From NCBI RefSeq assembly GCF_900066015.1, contig NZ_LN890655.1:2210726-2274725 (forward strand): DNA of 64,000 bases, written 5' to 3'. This document shows, one piece after another, positions 7,460-16,967 of the stretch; position 1 is the first letter of the stretch; each line of letters begins with the position of its first letter. Position numbers and translations under genes: made by a program. The DNA is from Candidatus Promineifilum breve (GTDB taxonomy: Bacteria; Chloroflexota; Anaerolineae; Promineifilales; Promineifilaceae). Under the pieces are notes generated by a model. That model did no database searches, was not told the DNA's origin, and was given only the letters and a program-made list of their open reading frames with translations.

Positions 7460-9294
7460 AACTGCCGATAGCGCAGCCGCACCGCCCCGAGTTGGATCTC
7501 GTCGCCGTCGCCCAGTTGCAGGCCATACTCGGGGACTTGGCGCTCGTTGACGTAGGTGCCGCTGGTGCTGCCGGCGTCGTAAATGCGGTACTGGTTGCCT
7601 TCCAGGCGCAGGACGGCATGGTAGCGGGAGACGGTGATGTCGTCACGGAAGGCGATCTGCGATTGGGCCGGCGAGCGGCCGATGCGCACCTCGGCATCGC
7701 CCAGCGTCAACTCTTCGGGCATCAGCGTCTGGGCATCGATCACTTCCAGATGGGCCATGACGAAGGATGGCTCATAGCCACCGGCCCCCATGAAATCGAC
7801 CGCGGCGCTGCCCTCGTCCAGCGGCTTCGACGCGGCCGGCTGGCCGGCCGGGGTGCGCGGCCGGCGGCGGCGCGACCCGCCCGCGGCGGGCGCGGCCGAG
7901 CCGGCGCGGCGACGCCACAGCCAATAGCCGGCAACGCCCAGCCCCGCCAGCGCCAACAACCACAGCAGCCACGTCCAGTTGAAGTTCAAACCCGCCGGTT
8001 GCAACTCTTCAGGAACCGACGATTCGGCCCCCTGGGTCACGGTGATGATAACCGGCGCGCTGGTCGAGATAAGCCCCTGGATATCCCTAGCCACAACTTC
8101 CAGCCGATTATCGCCGAAGGTGAGATTGGGGATGACGGCCGTGAACGAGGCCAGTTGATTGACCGGAATGTCGGCCACCTGCTGGCCGTTGACCAACAGT
8201 TCGGCCGAGGTCACCTCGCGCTGTTCGCCGTCGAGCCAGGTAACGGCGGTGGACAGTTGCAGTTCGACCGGCTCATCCAGATCGGGCAGGGTCAGGCTGC
8301 GGCTCTCGCGGGGGAGGTTGATGACCACGTTGGGCGCGGCGGTGGAGATGATGACCTCCGTCGTGGCCCGCACGTCGCGGTTGTTGAGCAGACTCACCTC
8401 GACCTGGGCCGGGCCGCCGGTGGCTTCGGGCACGGTGTAGCGGATCCACGAATGCTCGCGAAAGCCGGCGATGCGCGCCCAGACCGAGGCCACGCCGGCC
8501 GGATCGGCCAGTTCGGCGGCCACGCCGCGCGAGCCGGTGGAGAGGTCACGCAAATAGGTACGGCCCAGTTCCAGCCCCGCGCCGAGACCGGGATTTTCCA
8601 GGTGCAGGGTGTGGATGGGCACGCCAGCCTCCGCCGCCCGCGTGGTCACGTCGCCCGGTTGGGCCTGCGACGTGCCGGGGTCGGTGCCGTCGCTGATGAG
8701 GACGATGGACGCGGCCATGGCCGGGTTGGGCTTCATACCTTCGATCTCGCCGATCAAACTGATGACGCTGTCGTAGAGCGAGGTGGCCCCCTCTTCGGCC
8801 GTCAGTTGCGACGTATTGAACAGGTTGGCGACGCCGTTGAAGAAGGAGGTCGGGGCCAGGAGTTGTTGCGGCCCGTCGGCGCGAATCTGGTAGACGGCCA
8901 CGTGGTCGATCTGCTCCTGCATATTGCCGGCCGAGGCGTATTGCTGGATGGCAGCGATGATGGCCGGTATCTGCTCGCTCGTGCCGCCGGCGGCGTCGAT
9001 CAGAAAGACGGTCAACGTGCCCACGGGGGTTTTGCCGTCAAAGACGACCTCATCGACCGGGAAGCCGTTGTGGCTGGCGAACAGCGGTTCGGTGGCGAAA
9101 TCGAGCGGCGCGCCCTGGCCGTCCATACCGTAGACCTGGAGCCGGACGCTGGGGAAAGTATTGGTGTCGGAGTCAGTGATGTTGAGGCGGCCGATTTGGC
9201 CCGTCTCCTGCGCCCCGACCACGACTACCACGCTAAGAATCAGGCTGAGCGCGGCCAGCAGACCCCGCAAGATACGACTGTGGGCGTGTCCCAT
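7456..9294 (-). CDS. Membrane protein with VWA-like extracellular domain and cytoplasmic FHA domain
   Basis: 612 residues. A signal peptide/anchor (LRGLLAALSLILSVVVVVGA) is followed by a von Willebrand A-like region (~60-270; TLTVFLIDAAGGT, then ASIVLISDGTDPG). The MIDAS DxSxS is degenerate (DAAGGT), so metal binding is doubtful. Two Ig-like stretches follow (~290-430), then a transmembrane helix near 445-465, a basic linker, and an FHA domain (~515-610; VRIGRSPAQSQI, TVSRYHAVL, GSTSGTYVNE) that binds phosphothreonine. This is a plausible way to link an outside signal to Ser/Thr kinase signalling inside (inference). Divergent paralog at 9361. The stop codon is supplied by a repeat. Confidence 0.85.
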   Translation of the reverse strand: MGHAHSRILRGLLAALSLILSVVVVVGAQETGQIGRLNITDSDTNTFPSVRLQVYGMDGQGAPLDFATEPLFASHNGFPVDEVVFDGKTPVGTLTVFLIDAAGGTSEQIPAIIAAIQQYASAGNMQEQIDHVAVYQIRADGPQQLLAPTSFFNGVANLFNTSQLTAEEGATSLYDSVISLIGEIEGMKPNPAMAASIVLISDGTDPGTSQAQPGDVTTRAAEAGVPIHTLHLENPGLGAGLELGRTYLRDLSTGSRGVAAELADPAGVASVWARIAGFREHSWIRYTVPEATGGPAQVEVSLLNNRDVRATTEVIISTAAPNVVINLPRESRSLTLPDLDEPVELQLSTAVTWLDGEQREVTSAELLVNGQQVADIPVNQLASFTAVIPNLTFGDNRLEVVARDIQGLISTSAPVIITVTQGAESSVPEELQPAGLNFNWTWLLWLLALAGLGVAGYWLWRRRAGSAAPAAGGSRRRRPRTPAGQPAASKPLDEGSAAVDFMGAGGYEPSFVMAHLEVIDAQTLMPEELTLGDAEVRIGRSPAQSQIAFRDDITVSRYHAVLRLEGNQYRIYDAGSTSGTYVNERQVPEYGLQLGDGDEIQLGAVRLRYRQL

Positions 9295-9327
9295 GAGACT
9301 TACTCCCTGCCTTCCAAGTTATGTTGA

Positions 9328-9333
9328 TATAAT
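9328..9333 (+). promoter_or_regulatory. Extended -10 promoter element for the 9361 gene
   Basis: TGATATAAT in the 66-bp gap between the two divergent VWA-FHA genes: a perfect TATAAT with the upstream TGn of extended -10 promoters. No good -35 is seen. AGGAG and AAAGGA follow before the ATG at 9361. Confidence 0.5.
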
Positions 9334-9360
9334 ACCAGACGAGGAGAGGAAAGGAAACAG

Positions 9361-11217
9361 ATGATCATCCGGTGGGGAGCAAACCGTTCGCTTTTTTACG
9401 TGGCGCTTATCGGGCTGCTGCTGGCGGCGGGGCGGGCGGGGGTCGGCCCCGTCCTCGCCCAGCAGGTCGAGCGGGAGCGCGACGACGTGCGCATCACCGC
9501 CGTCACGACGTCGGCCTTCCCGACTGTCGCCGTGCGCGTGCTGACGACGGCCGCCGGCGGCGCGCCCATCGCCGATCTGTCGCGGCTGGTGCTGCGCGAG
9601 AACGGCGTGCCCATCCCCGACACGACTTTGGCCCGCACACCCGTCGGCGTCGATGTCGTCCTGGTGCTGGACGCCAACGCCGACTTCCTGCTGTTCGATG
9701 ACAACAGCGGGCTGAGCCGGCGCGACAAGGTGGCGGTCGGCATCGGCCGCTACACGGCGCAATTCATGGCCCCGTCCGGGCTGGATCGGGTGTCGATCAT
9801 CGTCCCCGACGCGGCCGGCGGCGCGGCTTTTCTGATCCAGGACGCCAACCGGCCCGACGAGGTGGCCGCGGCCATCGCCGCCTTCAACCCCACGCCGCAG
9901 GCCACGCCGCTCCAGGCGATGCTGGCCGCGGCCATCGACCATATGGCGGCGAATGACGACGGCCGTTTTCGGGCCGTCCTGCTCTATAGTGACGGGGCGC
10001 GCCTGGGTAACCAGCTCGATTATCCGGCGCTGGTCGAGGCGGCGCAGGCGGCGGCCATCCCGCTCTACGTCGCCATCCTGGGCGCGGCGGCGTCGCCCGA
10101 AGAGACGGCCAACGCCGACGGGCTGAGCGGGCCGACCAACGGCCTGAGCGTCCACGTGCCCGAGCCGGAAGCGGCCGACCCCATCTACGAGATTTTCCGG
10201 GCGCAGGGGCAACAGGCCGAGGTGGCCTACCAATCGGCGCTGCGCCAGAGCGGGATGCACGAGGTATCGGTCAGCGTGGGCAACGTGCGCGACGCGGCCG
10301 AGTTTGAATTGGCGCTGGCCACGCCGGAGGTGGCGCTGCACCTTTCGCAGACGACCATCCGCCGCGCGGGCAGCGCCGTCGATACGCCGCTGGCGCTGCT
10401 GCAACCGGCCGTGCTGCCGTTGACGGTGCAGGTGGCCTGGCCCGACGGCCTCCCGCGCGCCTTGACCGACGTCGCCTTCCAGGTGGATGGCGTGGCCCAA
10501 CCGCTGGCCGCCACGCCGGCGCTCGACGGCGCGGGCCAATTGACCCTGGCCTGGGACATCAGTGAGCGCGACGCGGGCATTTATCTGCTGGAGGTGGCGA
10601 TCGCCGACGCATTGGGCTTGCGGGCCACGGCCGCCCCGCTGGAGGTCACCATCGAGGTCGCCCGCCCCATTCCGCCCACGCCGACCGTGGCGCCCACGCG
10701 CACGCCGTCGCCGATCTTGAGCGCCGGCCGGAACGCGCCTTGGGGCGTCATCCTGCCGGCGGCGCTGCTCCTGGCCGGTCTGGTGGGGGCGGGCATTGTA
10801 CTGGCGCGGCGGCGGGCGCGGCGGGCCGCCCAGCCCGCGCCGCCCCCGCCGCGCATCATCCCGGCCACCGACCCGCCTGATGATCGCCACGTGGCCGTGC
10901 TGGAGCGGCTGACGGCCGAGGGGCACGCCGTGGAGGCCATCGAATTGACGGCGGCCGACGTGACGCTGGGCCGCGAGGCGGCGGCGGTGGAGATCGTCGT
11001 CGATGACCCCAGCGTGTCGCGCTTGCACGCCCGCATCCGGCGCAACCAGGCCGGGGAGTATTGGCTGTTCGATGAGGGCAGCGTGCAGGGGACAGCCCTT
11101 AATTTCGAGCCGTTGGGGTTGGCCCCGCGGCTGTTGCAGCATAATGACGTGATTCAAGTGGGGCGGGTGGCGTTGCGGTTTCGGTTGGAGATGCCGGAGA
11201 AAAGACCCTCTCCCTAG
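9361..11217 (+). CDS. Membrane protein with VWA-like domain and FHA domain (paralog)
   Basis: 618 residues with the same plan as its divergent neighbour: signal peptide (FYVALIGLLLAAGRAGVGPV), VWA-like domain (~70-300; VDVVLVLDANADFL, where MIDAS is again degenerate, and FRAVLLYSDGARLG), Ig-like part, Thr/Pro linker, transmembrane helix near 460-480 (VILPAALLLAGLVGAGIVLA), then a cytoplasmic FHA domain (~535-612; TLGREAAAVEIVV, PSVSRLHARI). The FHA GT-N motif is weaker (GTALN). The last residues and the TAG stop come from the first unit of a tandem repeat array, so the C-terminus has been altered by it. Divergent paralogs may answer different ligands. Confidence 0.83.
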   Translation: MIIRWGANRSLFYVALIGLLLAAGRAGVGPVLAQQVERERDDVRITAVTTSAFPTVAVRVLTTAAGGAPIADLSRLVLRENGVPIPDTTLARTPVGVDVVLVLDANADFLLFDDNSGLSRRDKVAVGIGRYTAQFMAPSGLDRVSIIVPDAAGGAAFLIQDANRPDEVAAAIAAFNPTPQATPLQAMLAAAIDHMAANDDGRFRAVLLYSDGARLGNQLDYPALVEAAQAAAIPLYVAILGAAASPEETANADGLSGPTNGLSVHVPEPEAADPIYEIFRAQGQQAEVAYQSALRQSGMHEVSVSVGNVRDAAEFELALATPEVALHLSQTTIRRAGSAVDTPLALLQPAVLPLTVQVAWPDGLPRALTDVAFQVDGVAQPLAATPALDGAGQLTLAWDISERDAGIYLLEVAIADALGLRATAAPLEVTIEVARPIPPTPTVAPTRTPSPILSAGRNAPWGVILPAALLLAGLVGAGIVLARRRARRAAQPAPPPPRIIPATDPPDDRHVAVLERLTAEGHAVEAIELTAADVTLGREAAAVEIVVDDPSVSRLHARIRRNQAGEYWLFDEGSVQGTALNFEPLGLAPRLLQHNDVIQVGRVALRFRLEMPEKRPSP

Positions 11218-11761
11218 CCCTCTCCCAAGGGGAGAGGGAACTGTCCCCCTCCCTCCGGGAGGGGTTAGGGGAGGGTCTGGGAGACGGATGAGGACAAAGA
11301 CCCTCTCCCTAGCCCTCTCCCAAGGGGAGAGGGGATCTTGTCCCCCTCCCTCCGGGAGGGGTTAGGGGAGGGTCTGGGAGATGGATGAGGACGAAGACCC
11401 TCTCCCTAGCCCTCTCCCAAGGGGAGAGGGAATCATGTCCCCCTCCCTCCGGGAGGGGTTAGGGGAGGGTCTGGGAGACGGATGAGGATGAAGACCCTCT
11501 CCCTAGCCCTCTCCCAAGGGGAGAGGGAACTTGTCCCCCTCCCTTCGGGAGGGGTTAGAGGAGGGTCTGGGTGACGGATGAGGATGAAGACCCTCTCCCT
11601 AACCCTCTCCCAAGGGGAGAGGGAACTTGTCCCCCTCCCTTCGGGAGGGGTTAGGGGAGGGCCTGGAAGGCGGATGAGGACGAAGACCCTCTCCCTAACC
11701 CTCTCCCAAGGGGAGAGGGAACTGTCCTCCCTCCCTTCGGGAGGGGTTAGGGGAGGGTTCC
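11204..11761. repeat. Six-unit tandem array of a 95-97-bp palindromic repeat
   Basis: Units start with GACCCTCTCCCT at 11204, 11299, 11396, 11493, 11589 and 11685. Each carries a CCCTCTCCC/GGGAGAGGG hairpin and a CCCCTCCCTCCGGGAGGGG hairpin, then TAGGGGAGGGTCTGGGAGACGG. The array fills the 567-bp gap after the 9361 gene and contains its stop codon. Apparent reading frames through the array are an artefact of the repeat. Related words occur in the coding sequence at 47282-47758. Confidence 0.93.
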
Positions 11762-11784
11762 GACGGGGGTTCAAAGGTGACGCA

Positions 11785-13227
11785 ATGAAGACGAGATTCT
11801 CAAATAAAATCCGGTTGGCGGCGCTGTGGCTGCCGCTGCTGCTGGGGGCGTGTGGCGGGTTCGATGTGGGGCAGATCGTCGCGCCGAGCGGCGAGGCGAC
11901 GGCCACGCCCGCGCCGGCGCTGACCATCATCACCGACGACGGGCCGACCCCCACCCCGGCGGCGCTGGGCGAGACGCCGCAACTGATGTGTACACCGCCG
12001 GCCTGCGCCCCCGGCGAGGGGTACGCCTGCCCCAGCGGCGACTGCCCCGGCGGCTGTGGCACGGTCTGTGTTGCCCCGACGGCCGTCTCCGGGCCGCTGG
12101 CCGCCGCGCCGACCGAGTGGGAGAATCTCGAAGGCTGGCTGGCAACGCTGTGGCGCGGCAATATGAACCCGGCGGCGGTGCGGGCCGCGCTGCAACAGTC
12201 GGGTATGCAGCGCTCGCCTGACGATTGGCGCGCCGCCGACTTTGACGGCGATTTGCAGGATGAGTGGGTTGTAGTGCTCTATGACCAGTCGTTGCCCGGC
12301 GTGCCCTTCGGCTCGCCCGGCGATCTGTGGGTTGTCAACGGCGACGGGGTCATCTTCCGCTATTACACCGCGCCCAGTAGCGACATCTACGAATTCCTGG
12401 CCCCGACGATTGTGGCCGTGGCCGACATGACCGGCGACGGCCTGCCCGAACTCATCGCCGACGCCCCCACCTGTGGCGCGCACACCTGCTTCAACAACTA
12501 CCGCATCATCGGCCTGCTGGACGGGCAATTGACCGACCGGCAATTTGTGGCCCCCCAGCCTTCGCCGGTGGAAGTCGATCCGACGCGGCCCACGCCGATC
12601 ACGATGAGCTTCGCCGACACACGGCTGGAGGACGTGAACGGCGACGGCTTGCCGGAGTTCCTGGTCCACGGCGGCATGATTGGCTCGGTAGGCGCGGGCG
12701 TCGTCCGGCCGCGCACCGAGGTGTGGGGCTGGGACGGGACGGCGGTCGTGCTCAGGGAGACGATTCTCGACCCGACGACCTCCCGCCACCACATCCTATA
12801 CGAGGCCAACGATCTCATGGACGCCGGCGATCTGGACGGAGCGCTGGCTCTCTACGAGACGGCTATCAACGACGGCGCGCTGGGCGACGATGGCTTCGCC
12901 CAATCGCCGGAGCAGGCGCGGGCCGACATCAACGCCTTCGCCGCTTTCCGGCTCATCCTGATCGACCTGCTACAGGGCAACGCCGAGCGGGCCAATAGCC
13001 GGCTGGCCTGGCTGGGGGCGACCTATCCGGCGTCGGCCGCGGCCGGGGCGGCGGCGACGCTCGTGGCCGAATGGACCGGGCCGGAGAACGCCAGCGCGCT
13101 GTGTGACCGCATCGAGACGAGCCTGTCGGCCGTCGCCAATCCGGCCGGGGCGTTAGCTGATATGGGCTATGGCAATCCTAGCTTGGGGGCGGGGGATTTT
13201 TGTCACAATCTACGTGGAAATGAGTGA
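11785..13227 (+). CDS. Lipoprotein with FG-GAP/VCBS-like repeats and TPR-like C-terminus
   Basis: 480 residues from ATG 11785; longer readings begin inside the repeat array and are rejected. A lipobox LPLLLGACGG follows a short hydrophobic stretch. A cysteine-rich segment (CTPPACAPGEGYACPSGDCP) sits near residue 75. Then come DFDGDLQDEWVV, DMTGDGLPELIA and DVNGDGLPEFLV, Asp-rich calcium-loop motifs of FG-GAP/VCBS beta propellers. The C-terminal third (DAGDLDGALALYETAI; NAFAAFRLILIDLLQGN) is TPR-like. It is probably an outer-surface protein with a carbohydrate or protein binding role; the exact function is unknown. Confidence 0.75.
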   Translation: MKTRFSNKIRLAALWLPLLLGACGGFDVGQIVAPSGEATATPAPALTIITDDGPTPTPAALGETPQLMCTPPACAPGEGYACPSGDCPGGCGTVCVAPTAVSGPLAAAPTEWENLEGWLATLWRGNMNPAAVRAALQQSGMQRSPDDWRAADFDGDLQDEWVVVLYDQSLPGVPFGSPGDLWVVNGDGVIFRYYTAPSSDIYEFLAPTIVAVADMTGDGLPELIADAPTCGAHTCFNNYRIIGLLDGQLTDRQFVAPQPSPVEVDPTRPTPITMSFADTRLEDVNGDGLPEFLVHGGMIGSVGAGVVRPRTEVWGWDGTAVVLRETILDPTTSRHHILYEANDLMDAGDLDGALALYETAINDGALGDDGFAQSPEQARADINAFAAFRLILIDLLQGNAERANSRLAWLGATYPASAAAGAAATLVAEWTGPENASALCDRIETSLSAVANPAGALADMGYGNPSLGAGDFCHNLRGNE

Positions 13228-13266
13228 CGGCCTGCATTGCCCTTCCGTTATTCACCTGGAATCGTC

Positions 13267-13272
13267 TATAAT
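13267..13272 (+). promoter_or_regulatory. -10 element very close to ATG (leaderless type)
   Basis: A perfect TATAAT ends 6 nt before the ATG at 13279, so transcription would start at or near the start codon. No Shine-Dalgarno sequence is present. Confidence 0.5.
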
Positions 13273-13278
13273 AGCCAT

Positions 13279-13668
13279 ATGGGTACAACAATCGTCCTCG
13301 AGTTACCGGAAAAGACTTATCGCCGGGCGCAGCGTTTGGCCGAATTGACCGAGCGCGAGGTGACGGAGGTATTGGCTGATGCGCTAACACTGTCGCTTCC
13401 GGCTTTCGATTCGGCCCAGAAAAGCGTCCAGCCGGTCAGCGAACTCTCCGACACAGCCGTGCTGGCGTTAGCGGACTCTACAATGGAGCCGTCCGACGAT
13501 TTGCGGCTTAGCGAGTTACTCTATCGGCAACAGGCGGAACTTTTGTCCGAGCCGGAACACGTGGAATTGGCCCGTCTCATGGAAGTCTATCAGGAAGGGC
13601 TGCTACTTAAAGCCGAGGGATTGGCAGAGGCCGTTCGCCGCGGGTTACGACTGCCACTCGTTTCATGA
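13279..13668 (+). CDS. Small protein upstream of HNH endonuclease (antitoxin-like)
   Basis: 129 residues from ATG 13279; the alternative upstream start at 13237 would include the promoter. The N-terminus [20 protein letters not shown] resembles the beta strand and helix of a ribbon-helix-helix protein. The rest is helical and acidic ([34 protein letters not shown]). Its stop overlaps the HNH start by 4 bp (ATGA), indicating coupling. I do not recognise a named family. The layout (small DNA-binding-like protein, then a nuclease) resembles toxin-antitoxin pairs, which is inference. Confidence 0.65.
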   Translation: MGTTIVLELPEKTYRRAQRLAELTEREVTEVLADALTLSLPAFDSAQKSVQPVSELSDTAVLALADSTMEPSDDLRLSELLYRQQAELLSEPEHVELARLMEVYQEGLLLKAEGLAEAVRRGLRLPLVS

Positions 13669-14084
13669 GTCAATCCAGTCGGGGCGATAGCGTACGTGCT
13701 CGCGTGCGGATGGAAGCTGGTGATCGGTGCGGGTATTGCCTCAGCCGTCAGGAATTTGTCTTTGCGCCGCTGGAAATCGAGCACATTGTGCCCACTTCGC
13801 GCGGCGGAAGCGATGAAGTAGAGAATCTATGGCTAGCTTGTCGCCTGTGCAACAGCTATAAAGGCACGCAGATCGAGGCCATCGATCCGGCAACGGGTGG
13901 CAGATACCGTCTTTTCAACCTACGTACCCAATCCTGGGCCGAGCATTTTCGTTGGAGCGCGGACGGAACGACAATCGAAGGCCTAACACCTTGCGGCCGG
14001 GCCACAGTATTGGCTCTGCAACTCAATAACCTATTGGCCGTTACTGTCCGGCGTTCGTGGGTACAGGTGGGTTGGCATCCTTAG
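13665..14084 (+). CDS. HNH endonuclease
   Basis: 139 residues. [24 protein letters not shown] contains the first zinc CxxC and the HNH catalytic [23 protein letters not shown] supplies the Asn, the second CxxC and the third element. All HNH residues are present, so activity is likely. The C-terminal ~60 residues ([27 protein letters not shown]) are conserved in a common small HNH group of Cyanobacteria and Chloroflexota. It is translated with the upstream small protein. It ends a few bases from the convergent membrane-protein gene. Confidence 0.87.
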   Translation: MSQSSRGDSVRARVRMEAGDRCGYCLSRQEFVFAPLEIEHIVPTSRGGSDEVENLWLACRLCNSYKGTQIEAIDPATGGRYRLFNLRTQSWAEHFRWSADGTTIEGLTPCGRATVLALQLNNLLAVTVRRSWVQVGWHP

Positions 14085-15184
14085 TGATTATTATCCAGCG
14101 GCACAAACCCCTCACCGACCACTTCCTTAGCCGGGATGACCGTGATAAACGCATGGGGGTCTTCCTCGCCGACGATCAGCTTTAGTTGCTCGATCTCGGT
14201 CACGGTCAGGGCCACCAGTAGCACGTCGCGCTCCTGTTTCAGGAACATGCCGCGGCCGTGGAGAGCCGTCGCCCCGCGCTTCATCTCGGCGATGACCCGC
14301 GCCGCCACTTTGGCCGGGTCGGCGGCGACGATGAGGGCCATCACCTGTTGGCGGCGGCGGCTGCGGATACTGAGCCGCGACCAGGCCGAGCCGGTATCGG
14401 TCTCCCGCTCCCCGTGGCCCGGCCACAGATCGCCCAGGAAATCACCGATGTCGTATTTGGGCAATACCTCGCCGCTGGCCTCGTGCAGCCCGCGCGTGAT
14501 CAGCACCGTCAGCAACAGGATGCCCAGAAAGACGACGTGCGCCCCCAGCACCACACTGCCCGGCACCGGGCCGATTCCCGCCCGGCTCAGCAGCTCGGCC
14601 AGCGACCCGGCCTCGGTCGGGTGCAGGTAGAGCTTCATGATCACGGCGGCGAAGATGATGAAGAAGATGGACAGGTAATTGTTGCGCAGACGGCGGCCGA
14701 CAGCCTCCAGCCGCGAGATGGGAAACTCCGGCTGCAACAGCGACTCGGCCAGCGTCTCGTTCCATTCGGCGTGCGGGGCAAAGGGGGGCACGAGCATGGC
14801 GGCGAAGAAGTCGGTCTCCATGAGGCGGGCGCGCAGGCTCCACAATTCGTAGTAGCGGTAGCGGCGGGCCTCCATGAAGAGAAAGAGCAGCGTCAGCAGC
14901 ATGACCAGCAAGAAGACGCCCCAATGGTTGGCCGGCGCGGCGAAGACGAAGGTGATCGACGCGGCCACGGTGACCACCGCCCAGTTGGTAGTCGTGTCCA
15001 GCCGCGAGCGCCAGACGTTGGAGCGCTGAATCTCGGCCCGGTAGTAGTGGACCATGGCCGTGTTGAACTCCGACGGCCGCATCTTGTAGCCGCGAAAAGT
15101 CCAGACCGCTTCATAGGACGTGCCGCCCGCAGCCGGCTCCGCCGCGTCGAAGTGAGTGGTGTTCGGTTGCTCGTTTTCAGACAT
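14081..15184 (-). CDS. DUF2270-type integral membrane protein with DUF2179-like tail
   Basis: 367 residues from ATG 15184 ([13 protein letters not shown]); the longer upstream reading overlaps the neighbouring gene and is rejected. [20 protein letters not shown] and [15 protein letters not shown] begin a DUF2270 domain with paired helices (~75-115) and two more near 190-250. The last ~80 residues ([39 protein letters not shown]) resemble DUF2179, a small cytoplasmic ligand-binding-like domain found at the end of YitT proteins. The combination suggests a membrane protein with a regulatory sensor, but the transported substrate, if any, is unknown. It is followed upstream by a membrane glycosyltransferase gene. 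Confidence 0.75.
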   Translation of the reverse strand: MSENEQPNTTHFDAAEPAAGGTSYEAVWTFRGYKMRPSEFNTAMVHYYRAEIQRSNVWRSRLDTTTNWAVVTVAASITFVFAAPANHWGVFLLVMLLTLLFLFMEARRYRYYELWSLRARLMETDFFAAMLVPPFAPHAEWNETLAESLLQPEFPISRLEAVGRRLRNNYLSIFFIIFAAVIMKLYLHPTEAGSLAELLSRAGIGPVPGSVVLGAHVVFLGILLLTVLITRGLHEASGEVLPKYDIGDFLGDLWPGHGERETDTGSAWSRLSIRSRRRQQVMALIVAADPAKVAARVIAEMKRGATALHGRGMFLKQERDVLLVALTVTEIEQLKLIVGEEDPHAFITVIPAKEVVGEGFVPLDNNH

Positions 15185-15194
15185 TAATCCACCT

Positions 15195-16967
15195 CTACTG
15201 CTCCCAATCGATCCGCAAGATTTCCGGCGCGACCAGCGTGACCGGGCGACCCTGCCACAGGAAAGAATCGCCGGGGGCCATCGTCGCCGCCCGCTGCTCC
15301 CAGACACAGACCAGATTCTCGGCGATGGGCGACGGCAACACACCGGCCAGCCAGCCGCCGACGGCGCACCACTGGTTGGCGTGGACGTAGTCGGGCCGGG
15401 CGTCCAGGAAGTAGCGCTCGAAGTCGGGCACGCCGCTGGCCGGATCAACGTAAGTCAGGATGTCGGCCGAGGTGCGGCCGTCGAGGCTGAGCACCGTGAC
15501 CCGTTCATCCAGGAAGTAACGCAATTGCACCTCGGTGACGGCAATCGCCACGTCGCCGGTCGGTGGCGCGCCCAGGTCGGCCAGGAAACCATCGGTCAGC
15601 GCCGCGCGGGCGGGCGGCGCGGCCACGAGGAACGGGACGTTGGCGGCATAGTAGCGCCGATTGGCCGGGCCATAGATCACGTCCAGCGCCCGCTGTGGGG
15701 CATAGCGGCCGGGGCCGAGGCGACGGTAGGCGTCGAGCGCGCCGGTGGCGGCCAGGAAGAGGGCGGCGAGGGCGAGGAAGGCGACCGCCAACCGCCGATA
15801 GCCGAGCGCCGCCAGACGGTCATAGATTCGCACCAGACCAGTGACCCCGGCCAAAAAGAAGAAGGGGAAGAGGGGCAGGAAGTAGCGGCCGAACGCTTCA
15901 GCGCCGACGACGAAGGTGTAGAACACCACCCCGGCACTGACCAGCAGGACGGCGGCGACTTGCGGAAACTGTTCGCGGTAGAGCGTCAGGCGTGGCTTGG
16001 TAGGCCGGATGAAGCGCCCGGCCAACGCCCCGGCCGTCACCAGGAAGCCTGCTGCCAGCGGCAGGAAGGCCGTCGCCAGCGAGACGAGGGCCTTGGGGTG
16101 CAGGTAGAGCAGGCCGGGGACGAGCGGCAGCGCGCCCATGCGGCCGTTATAGAGCCGAGCTATGGAGGAATCGGTCAGGATGCTGCCGGTGAGGGCGTAC
16201 TGGTAGGCGAACCAGGGCAGGACGACGGCGGCAGCGACGAGAACGAGCAGGATGAGACCGCCGACGGCCGACCGACGGCCCCCAAGAGAGGGCCAGAGCA
16301 GCGGCAGCGCCAGCGCCACCAGCAGCAAAGCAAACAGGCCGCTATCCGGCCGCGTCAGCAGCGCCCAGCCCAACAATAAGCCGATGATGCCATAGCGCCG
16401 GGCAGTCGGCCAATCGTCAGGCAGGTGGTCGTCTGTCGTCGGTCGTCGGTCGTCGGTCAGCGTTCGCCCCGCCAGCGCGTAGTAGAGCAACAGCAGTTGC
16501 AACGCCGCGGCCACGTTCTCCAGCCCGCCCAGGGCGTTGGCGACGATGGTCGTATGGCCCAACCACAGCAGCACCACACCCCCCAGCGCCGCGCCGCGCA
16601 ACCCCCACAGGTCGCGCCCCGCCCGGTAGAGGACGTAGCCGGCGGCCAGCCAAAAGAGGACGGCGGTGAGGGCCAGCACAACCGGCGTCCACGCCCCGAC
16701 CAGCCGGAAGTAGAGGGCCAGCAACATCGTCCAGAACGGGCTGGTGGAAGCGACGACGATCTCGCCGCCGGGGTTGAACTGGAAGGGGCGGCCGGCGGCG
16801 AACGCCTCGGCAATCGCCAGATGCACCTGCGCGTCACCGGCCAGATTCAGCGCGAAGGGCGCGGCCAACAACAGCGCCGTCGCCCCGAGCAGCAGGAGCA
16901 GCGGACGCGCCCGGCCTTGCGATTGGCTTTCGGCCACGGCGGGCGCGGCGACGTGCCGTCCGGTCAA
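15195..16967 (-). CDS. Polytopic glycosyltransferase (ArnT/PMT-like, GT-C fold)
   Basis: 590 residues with about ten predicted membrane helices. The N-terminus LLLLGATALLLAAPFALNLAGDAQVHLAIAEAF carries the acidic residue of the first extracellular loop (GDAQ) that is catalytic in GT-C enzymes, followed by VVASTSPFWTMLLALYFRL. Such proteins move a sugar from a polyprenyl-phosphate to lipid or protein on the outer face. A low-complexity insertion (LTDDRRPTTDDHLPDD, near residue 175) comes from a repeat and is probably recent. The start overlaps the upstream gene by 4 bp, making a short operon. Confidence 0.75.
   Translation of the reverse strand: MTGRHVAAPAVAESQSQGRARPLLLLLGATALLLAAPFALNLAGDAQVHLAIAEAFAAGRPFQFNPGGEIVVASTSPFWTMLLALYFRLVGAWTPVVLALTAVLFWLAAGYVLYRAGRDLWGLRGAALGGVVLLWLGHTTIVANALGGLENVAAALQLLLLYYALAGRTLTDDRRPTTDDHLPDDWPTARRYGIIGLLLGWALLTRPDSGLFALLLVALALPLLWPSLGGRRSAVGGLILLVLVAAAVVLPWFAYQYALTGSILTDSSIARLYNGRMGALPLVPGLLYLHPKALVSLATAFLPLAAGFLVTAGALAGRFIRPTKPRLTLYREQFPQVAAVLLVSAGVVFYTFVVGAEAFGRYFLPLFPFFFLAGVTGLVRIYDRLAALGYRRLAVAFLALAALFLAATGALDAYRRLGPGRYAPQRALDVIYGPANRRYYAANVPFLVAAPPARAALTDGFLADLGAPPTGDVAIAVTEVQLRYFLDERVTVLSLDGRTSADILTYVDPASGVPDFERYFLDARPDYVHANQWCAVGGWLAGVLPSPIAENLVCVWEQRAATMAPGDSFLWQGRPVTLVAPEILRIDWEQ
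16425..16459. repeat. In-frame GTCGTCGGTCGTCGG repeat inside a coding region
   Basis: A short run of GTCGTCGGT words encodes the polar stretch DDRRPTTDD within a loop of the membrane glycosyltransferase. Its base composition is unlike the flanking coding sequence. Confidence 0.6.

Noticed and set aside
11578-11784. Upstream extension of the 11785 lipoprotein gene
   Set aside because: It would place repeat-encoded peptide before a clear lipoprotein signal; the ATG at 11785 gives a normal signal peptide.
11433-12161. 242-codon minus-strand frame with repeated SLSPWERVRERV
   Set aside because: Created by the tandem array, which is open in several frames; the rest is antisense to the lipoprotein gene.
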